DNA from: Streptomyces sp. 35G-GA-8 | GTDB taxonomy: Bacteria > Actinomycetota > Actinomycetes > Streptomycetales > Streptomycetaceae | DNA length: 64,000 nucleotides | Direction: 5' to 3' | NCBI RefSeq assembly: GCF_023534745.1 | Contig: NZ_JAMHJQ010000004.1 | Coordinates: 62,001-126,000 of the forward strand | In this document: positions 13,101 to 19,257 of the stretch, piece by piece | Numbering within the stretch: the stretch's first letter is position 1 | Layout of the letters: every line of letters starts with the position of its first letter | Program-made: the position numbers and the translations under genes | The notes under the pieces: model-generated | The model's database searches: none | Told to the model about the DNA's origin: nothing | Seen by the model: the letters and a program-made list of their open reading frames with translations, nothing else

Positions 13101-13233
13101 CGACCACTGGCCGGCCAACGCCGTGCTCAAGAAGCTGCAGCTGCTCGGCAAGGCGCGCCAGCTCCTGCTGCCACACTGCAAGGCCTGCTCCAACATCCAG
13201 CGCAACGCGATGAACCAGCATTCGCGAAGCTGA
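4174..13233 (+). CDS. secreted RHS/YD-repeat polymorphic toxin with Hint and HNH-like tip
   Basis: A 3,019-residue exported protein. GTG 4174 follows AGGGGAAG at good spacing and begins a Sec signal ending near GPAEAAA; an earlier in-frame ATG at 4066 lacks this support. Order, with approximate residues: DNRLRE-like domain (320-640) interrupted by a golvesin-type beta domain (470-550); FnIII-like (640-740); second DNRLRE (750-940); beta domain (945-1075); RHS entry region (1090-1270); a long run of YD repeats (about 1300-2530) containing a second golvesin domain (1990-2130); RHS core ending in YAFAGGNPISFVEIDG (2550-2620); hydrophobic pretoxin segment; Hint domain (2743-2889) from CKINSFVPGTAVLMADG to LLVHN; C-terminal toxin (2890-3019) with CHRC, WIPDHWP and PHCKACSNIQ, an HNH-like zinc pattern. 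Inferred role: contact-delivered nuclease released by Hint self-cleavage. Confidence 0.9.
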   Translation: MRIPRPGSWAGLAAFAVISTLLQPVAFSGPAEAAAPFNEREWREKLNNWEKDEGDPPVLPSESVPLNERVPKGGKARKPERVKEFTERRTPTARYWEMSDGTTQAEISAVPTAFRSGAGWKTIDTSVTAADRKGFTFANTANTARSWFGSDAASLLRVETTGGQGVTFGLKGAGRLTPRAKGSDVSYPGAVDGADLAYRVGPGEVKETLTLRERPAKAPAYTFTLDTDGLTPKLRPGGSVAFHKESAADPVLVIPAPYMTDARRDADSPYGTAYSTDITTRLAKKGGGWELTVEPSAAWLDAPERQYPVVIDPTITIAPTPTQSQDVMVTSDDPDANFKDSWRLSAGRTTVGNTRSLIKYDLSGIPARTRIDSARMQLYYDQNHSANNLPVTLGAYRATGPWDETTATWNSTKDLVGEQSAYSVTVDDGDAGTTAAKGAWPSSTNTAFTQYAINRDYLYNKDAVTGDTYTWQPQLAESGAYRVDVHSVPATDRATNAPYTLTHNGGTTPYTVDQSAGTGGVWKTLGTKDFAAGTAGKLVLGDGPASTSTAVVADAARFVKPATDVMQPNTYNKWHSFSVRDTVQSWLDGTQTNHGFVVKAENEATAAVGGPRYHASRYGYGGETATYPKLTLTYGRPGADLKAPTTIHDTGAELAWGAYQDPSTGTADDIVEYQVHRSVFQRFTPSASTLIAPVGKDVRTFTDTTAAPTAATDPEPFGRAYYYMVAVKTADGQIVPATTQLVRLPKAGRTTKIFQSGQWDTTLSSNEPTTPHDTISDTGVQQNWLSVGNNSATFGKTRAVLGFPSLDIPASARVMQSELVLWGSLTNTGGSGAVYELRPLTRSFDEATATWNKADAATAWTTPGGDHAAAVSDTVSQLTNDPARHNWDATSLTQGWVKDPASAKGLMVKLADEAGPQERTLFLSSEAPEQELRPQLVVTYIDSTTASTYYAAGTPARMIPGDTHTVEVTLTNTTGRVLSAANEELTYTWALPDGTDATTGGNQVATALPRDLPPGDTVTVQAQVKAPVNSGSGNKRTDHVLTWDVRNKTAGTWMSATDSIAGLRQNVAVEDPTSNQLGMEKFYSYTGKNTGAGASVMNNLFAGNNVWSYNAFTNPGRGISTFARFTYNSLDTSDTVLGHGWSAQLASPLRLGMGLDFHPNPTPREVTLPDGDGTAHIFRKQDDGTWKAPAGVHYLLKEKPGVDCKPSSDGDPEAWSLTRPDRTVFFFDCDGFITSTVDKNGNTQSFTYEERKSNNKPVKFLRYITDPAGRQTLTVDYYAKGEAYSYIDDAGAKVTGDNLTNPKIVDHVKSIRDVDDRELTFVYSDKGLLGELTDGAGSAQPKVFRFVYDATQGNKNVKLVKVTDPRGNATSFDYYAPNEGDDPKFHWASQSITDRLGGTTEFVYTDPDGSAGSVINTRVTDAEGHPTDYVHDGFGRPTRITNAKSQVTEMSWDADNNVTRLEEPNGAFTTWVYDPKTGYPLEQKDPEANKNGTPAQTFQYQTGLNGHIADLWRKTSPEGRTWEFGYDASGNLTAVTDPKGVASATVGDYTTRYAYDAMGQLTKETDANGNSTTNSDFGPTGYPATITDPLGKSATFVYDVRGNVLEAVNAKGAKVTQTYDDFGRPLVKKEPKDQGANLFITTPAPVYDANDNITRVTAPNGAVSTSAYDKGDQLIERVLPRDEAGDPERKSTFTYDKAGNVLTETEPQGNVTAEAGDFTTTNRYDEIYQAVETVNSQGEKATATYDNAGNVLKVVDPLKNAGTDPDAFTTKFTYDLNHRVVTTTDAIGATTTDRFDLDGNTIGTTDAEGNEALAAYDARNALIEAKQPWNKDSSGNPLYRTSQYEYDQVGNSTRTVTPRGVETTDDTTDFVAETVYDQLNRVKEERSPFDKDDARYRTPDTTFYTYDEVGNLFQVSTPPSEGQSVRNVTEYAYYDNGWTKSSKDPWDITTSYDYNELGQQTKNTLTAAGGSQSRTMTWDFYPSGNERGRSDDGVPVGRAVTLVDSSDFHNTTSQGTWNRTTAPGNYGYDTYSHPAGTGTGQFVWQLNIPQKGTYEVFVRHPQVAGAATDATFTIDHDGGSATRSVDQSTRAGEWISLGSYAFVEDGPQKISVSDKANGTVLADAVKLVRDNGGESDTEKKDFGYRYDVNGNLVEVKDNSPGAAVDTYRVGYDGLNRISKVQEFAGSTVKNTTALTYNANGNPVTSTHDLTWSKTEYDARDLVTKVTNADSATAGDQQISTFTYTPLGQSLRQTKPNGNTLDLSYYLDGSVKRSQEKTAAGAVVAQHDLEYSANGHRSKDTLKLMNADDPAASIDNTYLYDYDPQDRVAKVTKSGDSSATETYTYDANSNVIEQSAGGVDTTHRYDRNRLLSSSAGGISSTFNYDPLGRLDTISAGGQTIQKNTYDGFDRTKRSRSGAGASAVTTDYVYDPFDRTVSETTSGAESRTRAFTYLGMDDQVLREELSGKADKSYQLSPWGQKLTQIKHLDTGSKEYSQFTYSPRGDVEAITKDNGTTRATYGYTAYGSNDDAQFTGADKPDAAAPEGEEPYNAFRYNAARWDGGSGTYDMGFRSYDPGLNRFLTRDMYGGALADMRLAADPFTGNRYAFAGGNPISFVEIDGHLFGLSLSDIGHATLDVVGLVPVVGEVADVANGVWYAAEGNYTDAALSMASAIPFAGYGATAVKAGRYVDKGIDALDTASDTVRAADKAGDAAKAAPTPKDPSPAPAPKQDAPDAPAAPACKINSFVPGTAVLMADGSTRAIDRLEVGDLVLATDVEGGDTRARAVTDTRSHEGRKDLVTLTVDTDGRDGAKSGTITSTAGHEYWLPDAGQWVQARALEPGMWLRASSGTWIQITAVDRTTRKERVHNLTVEGVHDYYVLAGDGQLLVHNGCGDDLPEIKIPKSLRGGDGIFSPGPFARKAVLAPSTSQRFGKAVRKAVNAIGDRFGCHRCGVKDPGTSVSNAQRMFKNRTLGNWIPDHWPANAVLKKLQLLGKARQLLLPHCKACSNIQRNAMNQHSRS

Positions 13234-13324
13234 CAGCCGGGCCGGCGGTGACGACCCGGCACTGACAACCCGGCAGTGACAACCATGAGACCGTCGGTTT
13301 CGGCGGATCGAGAGTGAGGCAGTC

Positions 13325-13651
13325 GTGGAGTTCACCGTGAGAGTGCTGGGGCGGATGAGTGGAGACGTCGTCGCCCAGCGGACCGCGGACGCGTTGGGAA
13401 TCTTCAACTCGACCCCGCAGTTCCTCAGCAACGAGCGCTGGGAGATCGAGGTCGTCCTCCCCGACGAGGTGGAGGACGACGTGGAGTCGGGTCCCGACGG
13501 CGAGATCGCCTCGTCCTGGATGCTGCTGTGTGACAGCGTCGGGGACGACGACTCGGGCGCGGAGGCGGCGACGGCGGACCTGGAGCGGGTCCGGCGGTCC
13601 CTGCTCGACGCCGGTGCCTCCGAGGTCCTGATCGAAACTCTCGCACCGTAG
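13325..13651 (+). CDS. small acidic protein, candidate immunity protein for the RHS toxin
   Basis: A 108-residue cytoplasmic protein of no family I recognise, rich in Asp and Glu and without signal or membrane segment. GTG 13325 follows a GAGTGAGG ribosome site. It lies 91 bp downstream of the toxin gene on the same strand and is closed off by a terminator hairpin, the usual place for a cognate immunity gene. The acidic character suits binding to a basic nuclease tip. The role is inferred from position and charge only. Confidence 0.75.
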   Translation: MEFTVRVLGRMSGDVVAQRTADALGIFNSTPQFLSNERWEIEVVLPDEVEDDVESGPDGEIASSWMLLCDSVGDDDSGAEAATADLERVRRSLLDAGASEVLIETLAP

Positions 13652-13668
13652 GCTCACGCTCACCGTGG

Positions 13669-13697
13669 ACGGCCCGCCGGACATACCGGCGGGCCGT
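13669..13697. terminator. hairpin terminator after the immunity gene
   Basis: Perfect 12-bp arms (ACGGCCCGCCGG and its complement) around ACATA, 18 nt after the stop codon, followed by TTTC. It separates the RHS locus from the oppositely oriented rnpB. Confidence 0.75.
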
Positions 13698-13790
13698 TTC
13701 ACGTGGTCCCGCGATAACGACCTTCGGCTTCGCGCGGGCGGCGGGGTGTCCTCGCAGCGGAGCTACCCCGGGGGGGGGCGGAGCGTGATG

Positions 13791-14204
13791 GCAGACGAGT
13801 CGGGCTGTACGCCGGATTTTGTCACCGGGCGGCCTCGCGGCCGTCCGGGAGACGGCCATCCATCTAGGACCGGCGTTGCCGCCGGTCTCGTGCGGTCTAC
13901 CCGCGGACTCGGGCGGGCAGCCCTCGATCGTCCGCGCAGGAGCACCGGGGTGCTCCCTCTTGACCTTGCTCCGGGTGGGGTTTACCTAGCTGCCCAGGTC
14001 ACCCTGGGCACTGGTGGTCTCTTACACCACCGTTTCACCCTTACCGAGGCCCGTACGGATACGGTCCCCGGCGGTTTGTTTTCTGTGGCACTGTCCCGCG
14101 GGTCACCCCGGGTGGCCGTTAGCCACCACCCTGCCCTGTGGAGTCCGGACGTTCCTCGGCAAGATCGAAGATCTTGACGCGGCCGTCCGCCCGGCTCGTC
14201 TGCC
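13791..14204 (-). ncRNA. rnpB: RNase P RNA (M1 RNA, bacterial type A)
   Basis: The minus strand reads as the catalytic RNA that trims tRNA 5' ends. The 5' part near 14204 (GACGAGCCGGGCGGACGG) pairs with the 3' part near 13791 (GCCCGACTCGTC) to form P1. Recognisable conserved pieces include GAGGAACGTCCGGACTCC, the ACAGTGCCACAGAAAAC segment, GGTAAGGGTGAAACGG, TAAGAGACCACCAG and the terminal AAATCCGG near 13815. The length of about 414 nt fits actinobacterial rnpB. Ends are set from P1 pairing and may be off by a few bases. Open frames drawn across this stretch are not genes. Confidence 0.95.
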
Positions 14205-14287
14205 GTGTCGGCCATGGTACCCGGCGTGAGCGGGGCGGACCGCATCGGCGCCGGTGGGGGCCGGGGGGGGCGGGACGGCCGGTGGGC

Positions 14288-14318
14288 TTGACCTTGTCGC
14301 TACGTCAGGGTTTCTACT
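14288..14318 (+). promoter_or_regulatory. MerR-type promoter with 19-bp spacer
   Basis: TTGACC (14288-14293), a 19-bp spacer and TCTACT (14313-14318), 6 nt before the ATG of the MerR gene. The spacer holds an imperfect dyad ACCTTG / CAGGGT. Over-long spacers with a dyad are the hallmark of promoters twisted open by MerR proteins, so the gene probably regulates itself and its coupled partner. Confidence 0.7.
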
Positions 14319-14324
14319 GGGTTC

Positions 14325-15116
14325 ATGCGGATCGCAGAGATCGCCGCTCTCGTCGGGGTCACCACGCGGGCGGTACGCCACTACCACCACCTGGGCCTGC
14401 TGCCCGAACCCGCCAGGCGTGCCAATGGCTACCGCGACTACTCGGTACGGGACGCCGTCCTCCTGGCCCGGATCAGGCGGCTGACCGAGCTGGGGCTCGC
14501 CCTGGACGAGGTGCGGGACGTGATCGCCGACGACGCCGGGCGCGAACTCACCGAGGTGCTGGGGGAGCTGGACGCCGATCTGGCGCGGCAGGAGGCCGAG
14601 ATCCGGGCCCGCCGCGGCAGGCTCGCCGAGCTGATGGAGAATCCGCCGTCCACCGAAGGGCCGGTCTCCCCCGCGCTGGCGCGGCTGCTGAGCACCGCCC
14701 CCGCGGTCGACTCGCCCATCGGCGCCAAGGACCGCGAACTGCTGATCCTGTTCGACACCGGCGCGGGCCACGAGGAGTTCTACGAGGCGCTGCGACCGCT
14801 CGCGCAGAGCCCGGATCTCCTCGATCTCTACCGGCGGCTGGACGAACTCGCCGACGCGGCGCCCGGCGATCCCCGGATCGCGTCCCTCGCCGACGCCCTC
14901 GTCGACTCCGTCCCGGCGGAGGTGCTGGCTCTGATCTCGAAGGCACAGGGAAAACCGCTCGTCGCCGGTTTCGGGGAAGCCCTGCTCGACGACCTCGCCC
15001 CCGCCCAGGCAGAGGTCGCCCGTCTGGTCATGGCGGCGCTGGCCCTGAAAGTGGCGCAAGAACAAGAACAAGGGCAAAGACAAGGACACGGACACGGACA
15101 CGGAGGATCGCCGTGA
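14325..15116 (+). CDS. MerR family transcriptional regulator
   Basis: A 263-residue regulator. It opens with a MerR winged helix (MRIAEIAALVGVTTRAVRHY, then GLLPEP and NGYRDYS), followed by a helical dimerisation region and a C-terminal effector-type domain of unknown ligand. The tail is low complexity, with Gln/Gly and repeated Gly-His encoded by short GGACAC-type repeats. ATG 14325 lies about 7 nt from the -10, so the transcript should be leaderless. The stop overlaps the GTG of the following membrane-protein gene (GTGA), indicating translational coupling and a shared response. Confidence 0.88.
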   Translation: MRIAEIAALVGVTTRAVRHYHHLGLLPEPARRANGYRDYSVRDAVLLARIRRLTELGLALDEVRDVIADDAGRELTEVLGELDADLARQEAEIRARRGRLAELMENPPSTEGPVSPALARLLSTAPAVDSPIGAKDRELLILFDTGAGHEEFYEALRPLAQSPDLLDLYRRLDELADAAPGDPRIASLADALVDSVPAEVLALISKAQGKPLVAGFGEALLDDLAPAQAEVARLVMAALALKVAQEQEQGQRQGHGHGHGGSP

Positions 15117-15982
15117 AATGGGTCGTACCGCTCGTCATCGCGGGTGAGATCGCGCTCGTCGGCTGTCTGCTGGCGGGGGTGGCGGTCCCCGCCCCCGTGC
15201 TCCTCGGCGCCGAGGCCGTCGTCCTCACGCTCCTCGCGCTGGAGGCCGCGGTCCTGTGCCGGCACTACGCGCGGGCCCGGCGGACCGGCGCCGGCCGCCG
15301 GGACGCGGTCGTCTCGGCGGTCCGTACCGCCGTGCCCGAGCCGGTACGGCGGCTGCTGGCGCACGAGATACGGGGCCTGAGCAGTCTCGGACGGTGGGTC
15401 ACCCGCCGTACGCACGGGGTCCGGGAGGGCGATCACGCCGCGCCGTACACCGGCCCGCAGACGGCGATGGTGTACGGACTGCTCTTCGTCGCCGTCGTCG
15501 AGACGGTGGCACTGGCGGTGCTGATCCCCTGGCCGGTGGTGCATCTCATCATGCTGGTGGTGGACGTCTATACGCTGCTGGCGGTGCTCGCGCTGCACGC
15601 GGGCTGTGTGACACGGCCCCATGTGGCGGGCGCGGACGGATCGTTGAGGATCCGGTACGGCTCGCTCTTCGACTTCTCCGTCGAGGCGGCCCGGATCGCC
15701 TCCGTACATGTCGACCGGCGCTACCCGCCGAGCGGCGGGCTGATCACCTTCGACCCGGCGGACGGCGGGGTCCTCGATCTCGCGGTGGGCGGCCAGACGA
15801 CCGTACGGGTGGAGCTGACCGAGCCCGTCATGTTCGTACGGCCCCTCGGTCGGCGCGAGCGGGCCCGGGTGGTGCGCTTCCACGCGGACGGGTCCGCCGA
15901 GTTGGTCAAGGCGCTCACCCAGGCACTCACGCGGGCTCGAACAGCACCTTCGCCGACCCCGATCCCGGATCCGACCGGGTGA
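15113..15982 (+). CDS. four-TM membrane protein coupled to MerR regulator
   Basis: A 289-residue protein that I cannot assign to a named family. From GTG 15113, two hydrophobic helices span about residues 3-45 and two more lie at about 120-165. They are followed by a soluble, beta-rich C-terminal domain (RIRYGSLFDFSVEAARIASV) that may be PH-like; that is a guess. It overlaps the MerR stop by 4 bp. Its last 56 bp overlap the 3' end of the convergent RNB ribonuclease gene, so transcripts of the two genes are complementary there. Confidence 0.75.
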   Translation: MKWVVPLVIAGEIALVGCLLAGVAVPAPVLLGAEAVVLTLLALEAAVLCRHYARARRTGAGRRDAVVSAVRTAVPEPVRRLLAHEIRGLSSLGRWVTRRTHGVREGDHAAPYTGPQTAMVYGLLFVAVVETVALAVLIPWPVVHLIMLVVDVYTLLAVLALHAGCVTRPHVAGADGSLRIRYGSLFDFSVEAARIASVHVDRRYPPSGGLITFDPADGGVLDLAVGGQTTVRVELTEPVMFVRPLGRRERARVVRFHADGSAELVKALTQALTRARTAPSPTPIPDPTG

Positions 15983-17459
15983 GCCGTGCCCGCAGCCGCT
16001 CCCCCAGCGGGAGCGGCGCCCCGCCGCTCCCGATCGGGGCGATCACGGCAGGGTCCTCCAGATGGATCGTGCCGACGGACGGATCACGCTCCCTCACATC
16101 GATCACCACTCCGTCGAAGATCTCCCCGACCCTGGCCCCGAGCAGCGCCGCCGCCACGAGGCCGACGCACTCGCGCTCCACGACATCGGCCCGTTCCGCT
16201 CCCTCGGCCATCTCCTTCGGCAGCCCGTCCAGGGCTTCGAGCACCCACTCCGGCGGGTCCTGGCCCGCCACCGCGCTCAAACAGATCTCGCCCGCGTACC
16301 GGTCGACGAGCCGCCGCAGCGGGGCCGTGCAGTGGGTGTACGGGGCGGCGACCGCCGAGTGGACGGCGGGCCGCGGGGTACGGCCGCCGGTGAACGCGGC
16401 GTAGCCCGCGCCGCGCAGCAGGTCCGTGCACTCCTGGAGGAAGGCGGCGTGACGGGCGTCGCGGGGGTCGAGGGAACGGACGGTGTCGGCGTACGCGACA
16501 TGGTGCGGCCAGTCGATGCCCAGCGCCTTCGCCGAGCGGCGGAGCCGGCCGACCGCGCCGTCCGGGGCGCCGGGCGGGGCGCGGAGGATGCCGGTGCCGG
16601 CCGTCAGCATCAGCTGAGCGGCGGCCATGCCGGTGAGCAGGGAGATCTGGGCGCTCCAGCCCTCGACGGGGAGCGGGGCGCGGTAGGCGACCTCGTACGA
16701 GGCATGTGCCGCGCGGGACCGGCCGCCCTCGGACCGGCCGGCGCCGGGCTGCTCGCCGTCGAGATCCGGTCGGTGCTCCACGATCTCCAGTTCGGGGACG
16801 CGGAGGGAGATGCCGCCGCGTTCCCGTTCCAGCCGTTCGCGCAGCAGCCCGATCTCTTTCAGCAGGGCAAGGGACTCCGGGGCCGTCCCCTCGTCGATCT
16901 CCCGCTGCGCGCCCGCGTGGTCGAGCCGTGCCCTGCTCCGTACGAGCGTTCTGCGGACCTCGGCCGAGACGGTCCGGCCCTCCGCGTCCAGATCGATCCG
17001 CCAGAGCAGGGCGGGCCTGGTCCGGTCGGGCCGCAGACTGGCCGCGACATCGGAGAGGACCGGGGGGAACAGCGGCACGCTGCCGTCGGGGAAGTAGAGG
17101 GTCCCTACGCGACGATGGGACTCGGCGTCGAGCGCGCCGCCCGGGGTGACGAACGCGGCGACATCGGCGATCGCGTAATGGACCCGGAAGCCGCCGCCCG
17201 CGCGCCGGGCCAGCCGCATCGCCCGGTCGAGGTCGGCGGCGGCGGGCGCGGCGATGGTGAACAGCTCGACAGCGGTGTCGTCGCGCTCCGGCGCCCAGCC
17301 GTCGTCCGGCGGCCGTGGGGCCCGTACGATCCGCTCCGTCTCGGCGCGGACCGCGGGCGGGAAGGTCCCGGGCACGTCGAGCACCGTGCGCAGCACGCCC
17401 AGGGCTGCCCGCAGCGGACCTTCGGCCGCGGCGGTCGTGTGCAGATGACGGCGGGGCAT
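15927..17459 (-). CDS. RNB-domain ribonuclease (RNase II/R-like)
   Basis: A 510-residue protein of the RNase II catalytic family, which degrades RNA 3'-5'. The RNB core is clear: RVHYAIADVAAFVTPGG, HRRVGTLYFPDGSVPLFPPVLS, RPALLWRIDLDAEGR and, further on, YTHCTAPLRRLVDRY. The metal-binding motif is unusual. Relatives have TID followed by DLD, whereas here it reads TIAAPAAADLDRA, so the first family Asp is Ala. Cold-shock and S1 RNA-binding domains are not evident. ATG 17459 is chosen because TACGCT ends 7 nt upstream, suggesting a leaderless message. It converges with the MerR-linked membrane-protein gene. Confidence 0.85.
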   Translation of the reverse strand: MPRRHLHTTAAAEGPLRAALGVLRTVLDVPGTFPPAVRAETERIVRAPRPPDDGWAPERDDTAVELFTIAAPAAADLDRAMRLARRAGGGFRVHYAIADVAAFVTPGGALDAESHRRVGTLYFPDGSVPLFPPVLSDVAASLRPDRTRPALLWRIDLDAEGRTVSAEVRRTLVRSRARLDHAGAQREIDEGTAPESLALLKEIGLLRERLERERGGISLRVPELEIVEHRPDLDGEQPGAGRSEGGRSRAAHASYEVAYRAPLPVEGWSAQISLLTGMAAAQLMLTAGTGILRAPPGAPDGAVGRLRRSAKALGIDWPHHVAYADTVRSLDPRDARHAAFLQECTDLLRGAGYAAFTGGRTPRPAVHSAVAAPYTHCTAPLRRLVDRYAGEICLSAVAGQDPPEWVLEALDGLPKEMAEGAERADVVERECVGLVAAALLGARVGEIFDGVVIDVRERDPSVGTIHLEDPAVIAPIGSGGAPLPLGERLRARLTRSDPGSGSAKVLFEPA

Positions 17460-17652
17460 GAATCGAGCGTATGGCGGACGGAGGCGGGAGGCGCGTTGAG
17501 CGCGGGGGGCGCGGGAGGGCGCGTTGAGCGCGGGCACCACGCCCCCGCCGGGGGCCCGAACGGATCGGGCGCGGGCTGCCCGTCGGAGACGCCCTAGGCT
17601 GGCGCGGGGACCACATCCCCTGTGTCCCGTACGTCTTCCGAGGAGAATCACC

Positions 17653-18459
17653 GTGCTCGTGCTGTTGCCGCCGTCGGAAGGAAAGGCCGCTTCCGGGCGC
17701 GGCGCTCCGCTGAGGCCGGAGTCCCTCTCCCTGCCGGGACTGGCCGCGGCCAGGGCCGCCGTGCTGGACGAACTCGTCGAGCTGTGCGCGGCCGACGAGG
17801 AGAAGGCGCGTCAGGTGCTCGGTCTCAGCGAGGGGCTGCGCGGCGAGATCGCGAAGAACGTGGAGCTGCGTACGGCGGGCACGCGCCCGGCCGGGGAGAT
17901 CTACACCGGTGTGCTGTACGACGCGCTGGATCCGGCCACGCTCGACACCGCCGCGCGGCGGCGGGCGGCGAAGACACTGTTGGTCTTCTCCGGGCTGTGG
18001 GGCGCGGTGCGGATGGGCGACCGCATCCCCTCGTACCGCTGCTCGATGGGGGTCAGGCTGCCGGGGCTCGGCGCGCTGGGCGCGTACTGGCGCGGGCCGA
18101 TGGAGTCCGTCCTGCCGGAGGTGGCGGGCGGCGGGACCGTGCTCGATCTGCGTTCGTCGGCGTATTCCGCCGCGTGGAGGCCGAAGGGTGAGCTGGCGGG
18201 GCGTACGGCCACGGTACGGGTGCTGCACGCGCAGATCGATCCCGTGACCGGGGCGGAGAAGCGATCCGTGGTCAGCCATTTCAACAAGGCCACGAAGGGG
18301 CGGCTGGTGCGCGATCTGCTGATCGCGGGCGCCCGGCCGAAGGGACCCGCCGAACTGGTGGAGACGCTGCGGGAGTTGGGGTACGTGGTGGAGGCGACCG
18401 CGCCGGAGAGGGCGGGGCGTACGTGGGCGCTGGATGTGGTGGTCACGGAGATCCACTGA
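17653..18459 (+). CDS. yaaA: YaaA family protein (DUF328)
   Basis: A 268-residue member of the family whose E. coli namesake lowers damage from hydrogen peroxide by limiting free iron. Family marks are the N-terminal VLLPPSEGK, the central LLVFSGLWGAVRMGDRIPSYRCSMG, and VVSHFNKATKGRLVRDLL near the C-terminus. GTG 17653 follows AGGAG at normal spacing. It is divergent from the ribonuclease gene. Confidence 0.9.
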   Translation: MLVLLPPSEGKAASGRGAPLRPESLSLPGLAAARAAVLDELVELCAADEEKARQVLGLSEGLRGEIAKNVELRTAGTRPAGEIYTGVLYDALDPATLDTAARRRAAKTLLVFSGLWGAVRMGDRIPSYRCSMGVRLPGLGALGAYWRGPMESVLPEVAGGGTVLDLRSSAYSAAWRPKGELAGRTATVRVLHAQIDPVTGAEKRSVVSHFNKATKGRLVRDLLIAGARPKGPAELVETLRELGYVVEATAPERAGRTWALDVVVTEIH

Positions 18460-18510
18460 GCCCCGCGCCTCCCCCGCACCCCGCGCCTCCCCCGCACCCT
18501 CGATCCATCT

Positions 18511-18529
18511 CGTTGCATCCTATGCAACG
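18511..18529. promoter_or_regulatory. palindromic operator upstream of KDPG aldolase
   Basis: A perfect dyad CGTTGCAT-CCT-ATGCAACG, 41 bp before the aldolase ATG. The size and position fit a dimeric repressor such as an IclR, LacI or GntR type controlling sugar-acid catabolism. No regulator gene is adjacent, so the binding protein is unknown. Confidence 0.65.
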
Positions 18530-18569
18530 GTCATTGCGCAGCATGGCGTGGGCGCGGCAGGATGTCGCC

Positions 18570-19214
18570 ATGACCTCCGCGCCCGTGGCTTCCGTGCTCG
18601 ACCTCGCCCCCGTCATCCCTGTCGTCGTCCTCGACGATGCCGCCGACGCCGTACCTCTCGCCCGCGCCCTGGTCGCGGGCGGGCTGCCCGCGATCGAGGT
18701 GACACTGCGGACGCCGGCCGCGCCGGCGGCGATCCGCGCGATCGCGGCCGAGGTGCCGGACGCGGTGGTCGGCGCGGGCACGGTCATCACGCCCGCCGCC
18801 GTGGCGGACTCGGTGCGGGCGGGCGCGCGCTTCCTGGTCAGCCCGGGGTGGACGGACACTCTGCTGACCGCGATGCGGGATTCGGGCGTGCCGTTCCTGC
18901 CGGGGGTGTCGACCACCTCGGAGGTCGTGGCGCTGCTGGAGCGCGGGGTGACGGAGATGAAGTTCTTCCCGGCGGAGGCCGCGGGCGGCACGGCGTATCT
19001 CAAGTCCCTGGCCGGTCCGCTGCCGGGGGCCAGGTTCTGCCCCACGGGCGGCATCACGGCGGAGAGGGCACCGTCGTATCTCGCCCTGCCGAACGTCGGC
19101 TGCGTCGGCGGTACGTGGATGCTCCCGGCGGACGCGCTGGCGGCCAAGGACTGGGGCCGGGTCGAGTCGCTGGCCCGCGAGGCGTCGACCCTGCGCGAGC
19201 CGCGCCGCCCCTGA
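18570..19214 (+). CDS. eda: 2-dehydro-3-deoxy-phosphogluconate (KDPG) aldolase
   Basis: A 214-residue class I aldolase that splits KDPG into pyruvate and glyceraldehyde-3-phosphate (Entner-Doudoroff or uronate breakdown). IEVTLRT near residue 45 carries the conserved Glu, EMKFFPAEAAGG carries the Schiff-base Lys, and CPTGGI binds phosphate. ATG 18570 has a GGCAGGA-like site; an in-frame ATG at 18543 gives an extra unlikely nonapeptide. No dehydratase or sugar-acid gene is beside it, so the pathway input is not visible here. Confidence 0.9.
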   Translation: MTSAPVASVLDLAPVIPVVVLDDAADAVPLARALVAGGLPAIEVTLRTPAAPAAIRAIAAEVPDAVVGAGTVITPAAVADSVRAGARFLVSPGWTDTLLTAMRDSGVPFLPGVSTTSEVVALLERGVTEMKFFPAEAAGGTAYLKSLAGPLPGARFCPTGGITAERAPSYLALPNVGCVGGTWMLPADALAAKDWGRVESLAREASTLREPRRP

Positions 19215-19217
19215 GCC

Positions 19218-19243
19218 CGCGCGCCACCGGCCCGCGGCGCGCG
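19218..19243. terminator. convergent hairpin between aldolase and RNase H-CobC genes
   Basis: Eight-bp arms CGCGCGCC / GGCGCGCG around a 10-nt loop in the 43-bp gap between convergent stops. A 10-bp duplication (GCGCACGTCA twice, 19241-19260) overlaps its right edge and the RNase H stop codon. Confidence 0.5.
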
Positions 19244-19257
19244 CACGTCAGCGCACG

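Noticed and set aside
13665-14245. Several open frames across 13.66-14.25 kb
   Set aside because: They lie on the RNase P RNA, whose conserved core is evident on the minus strand.
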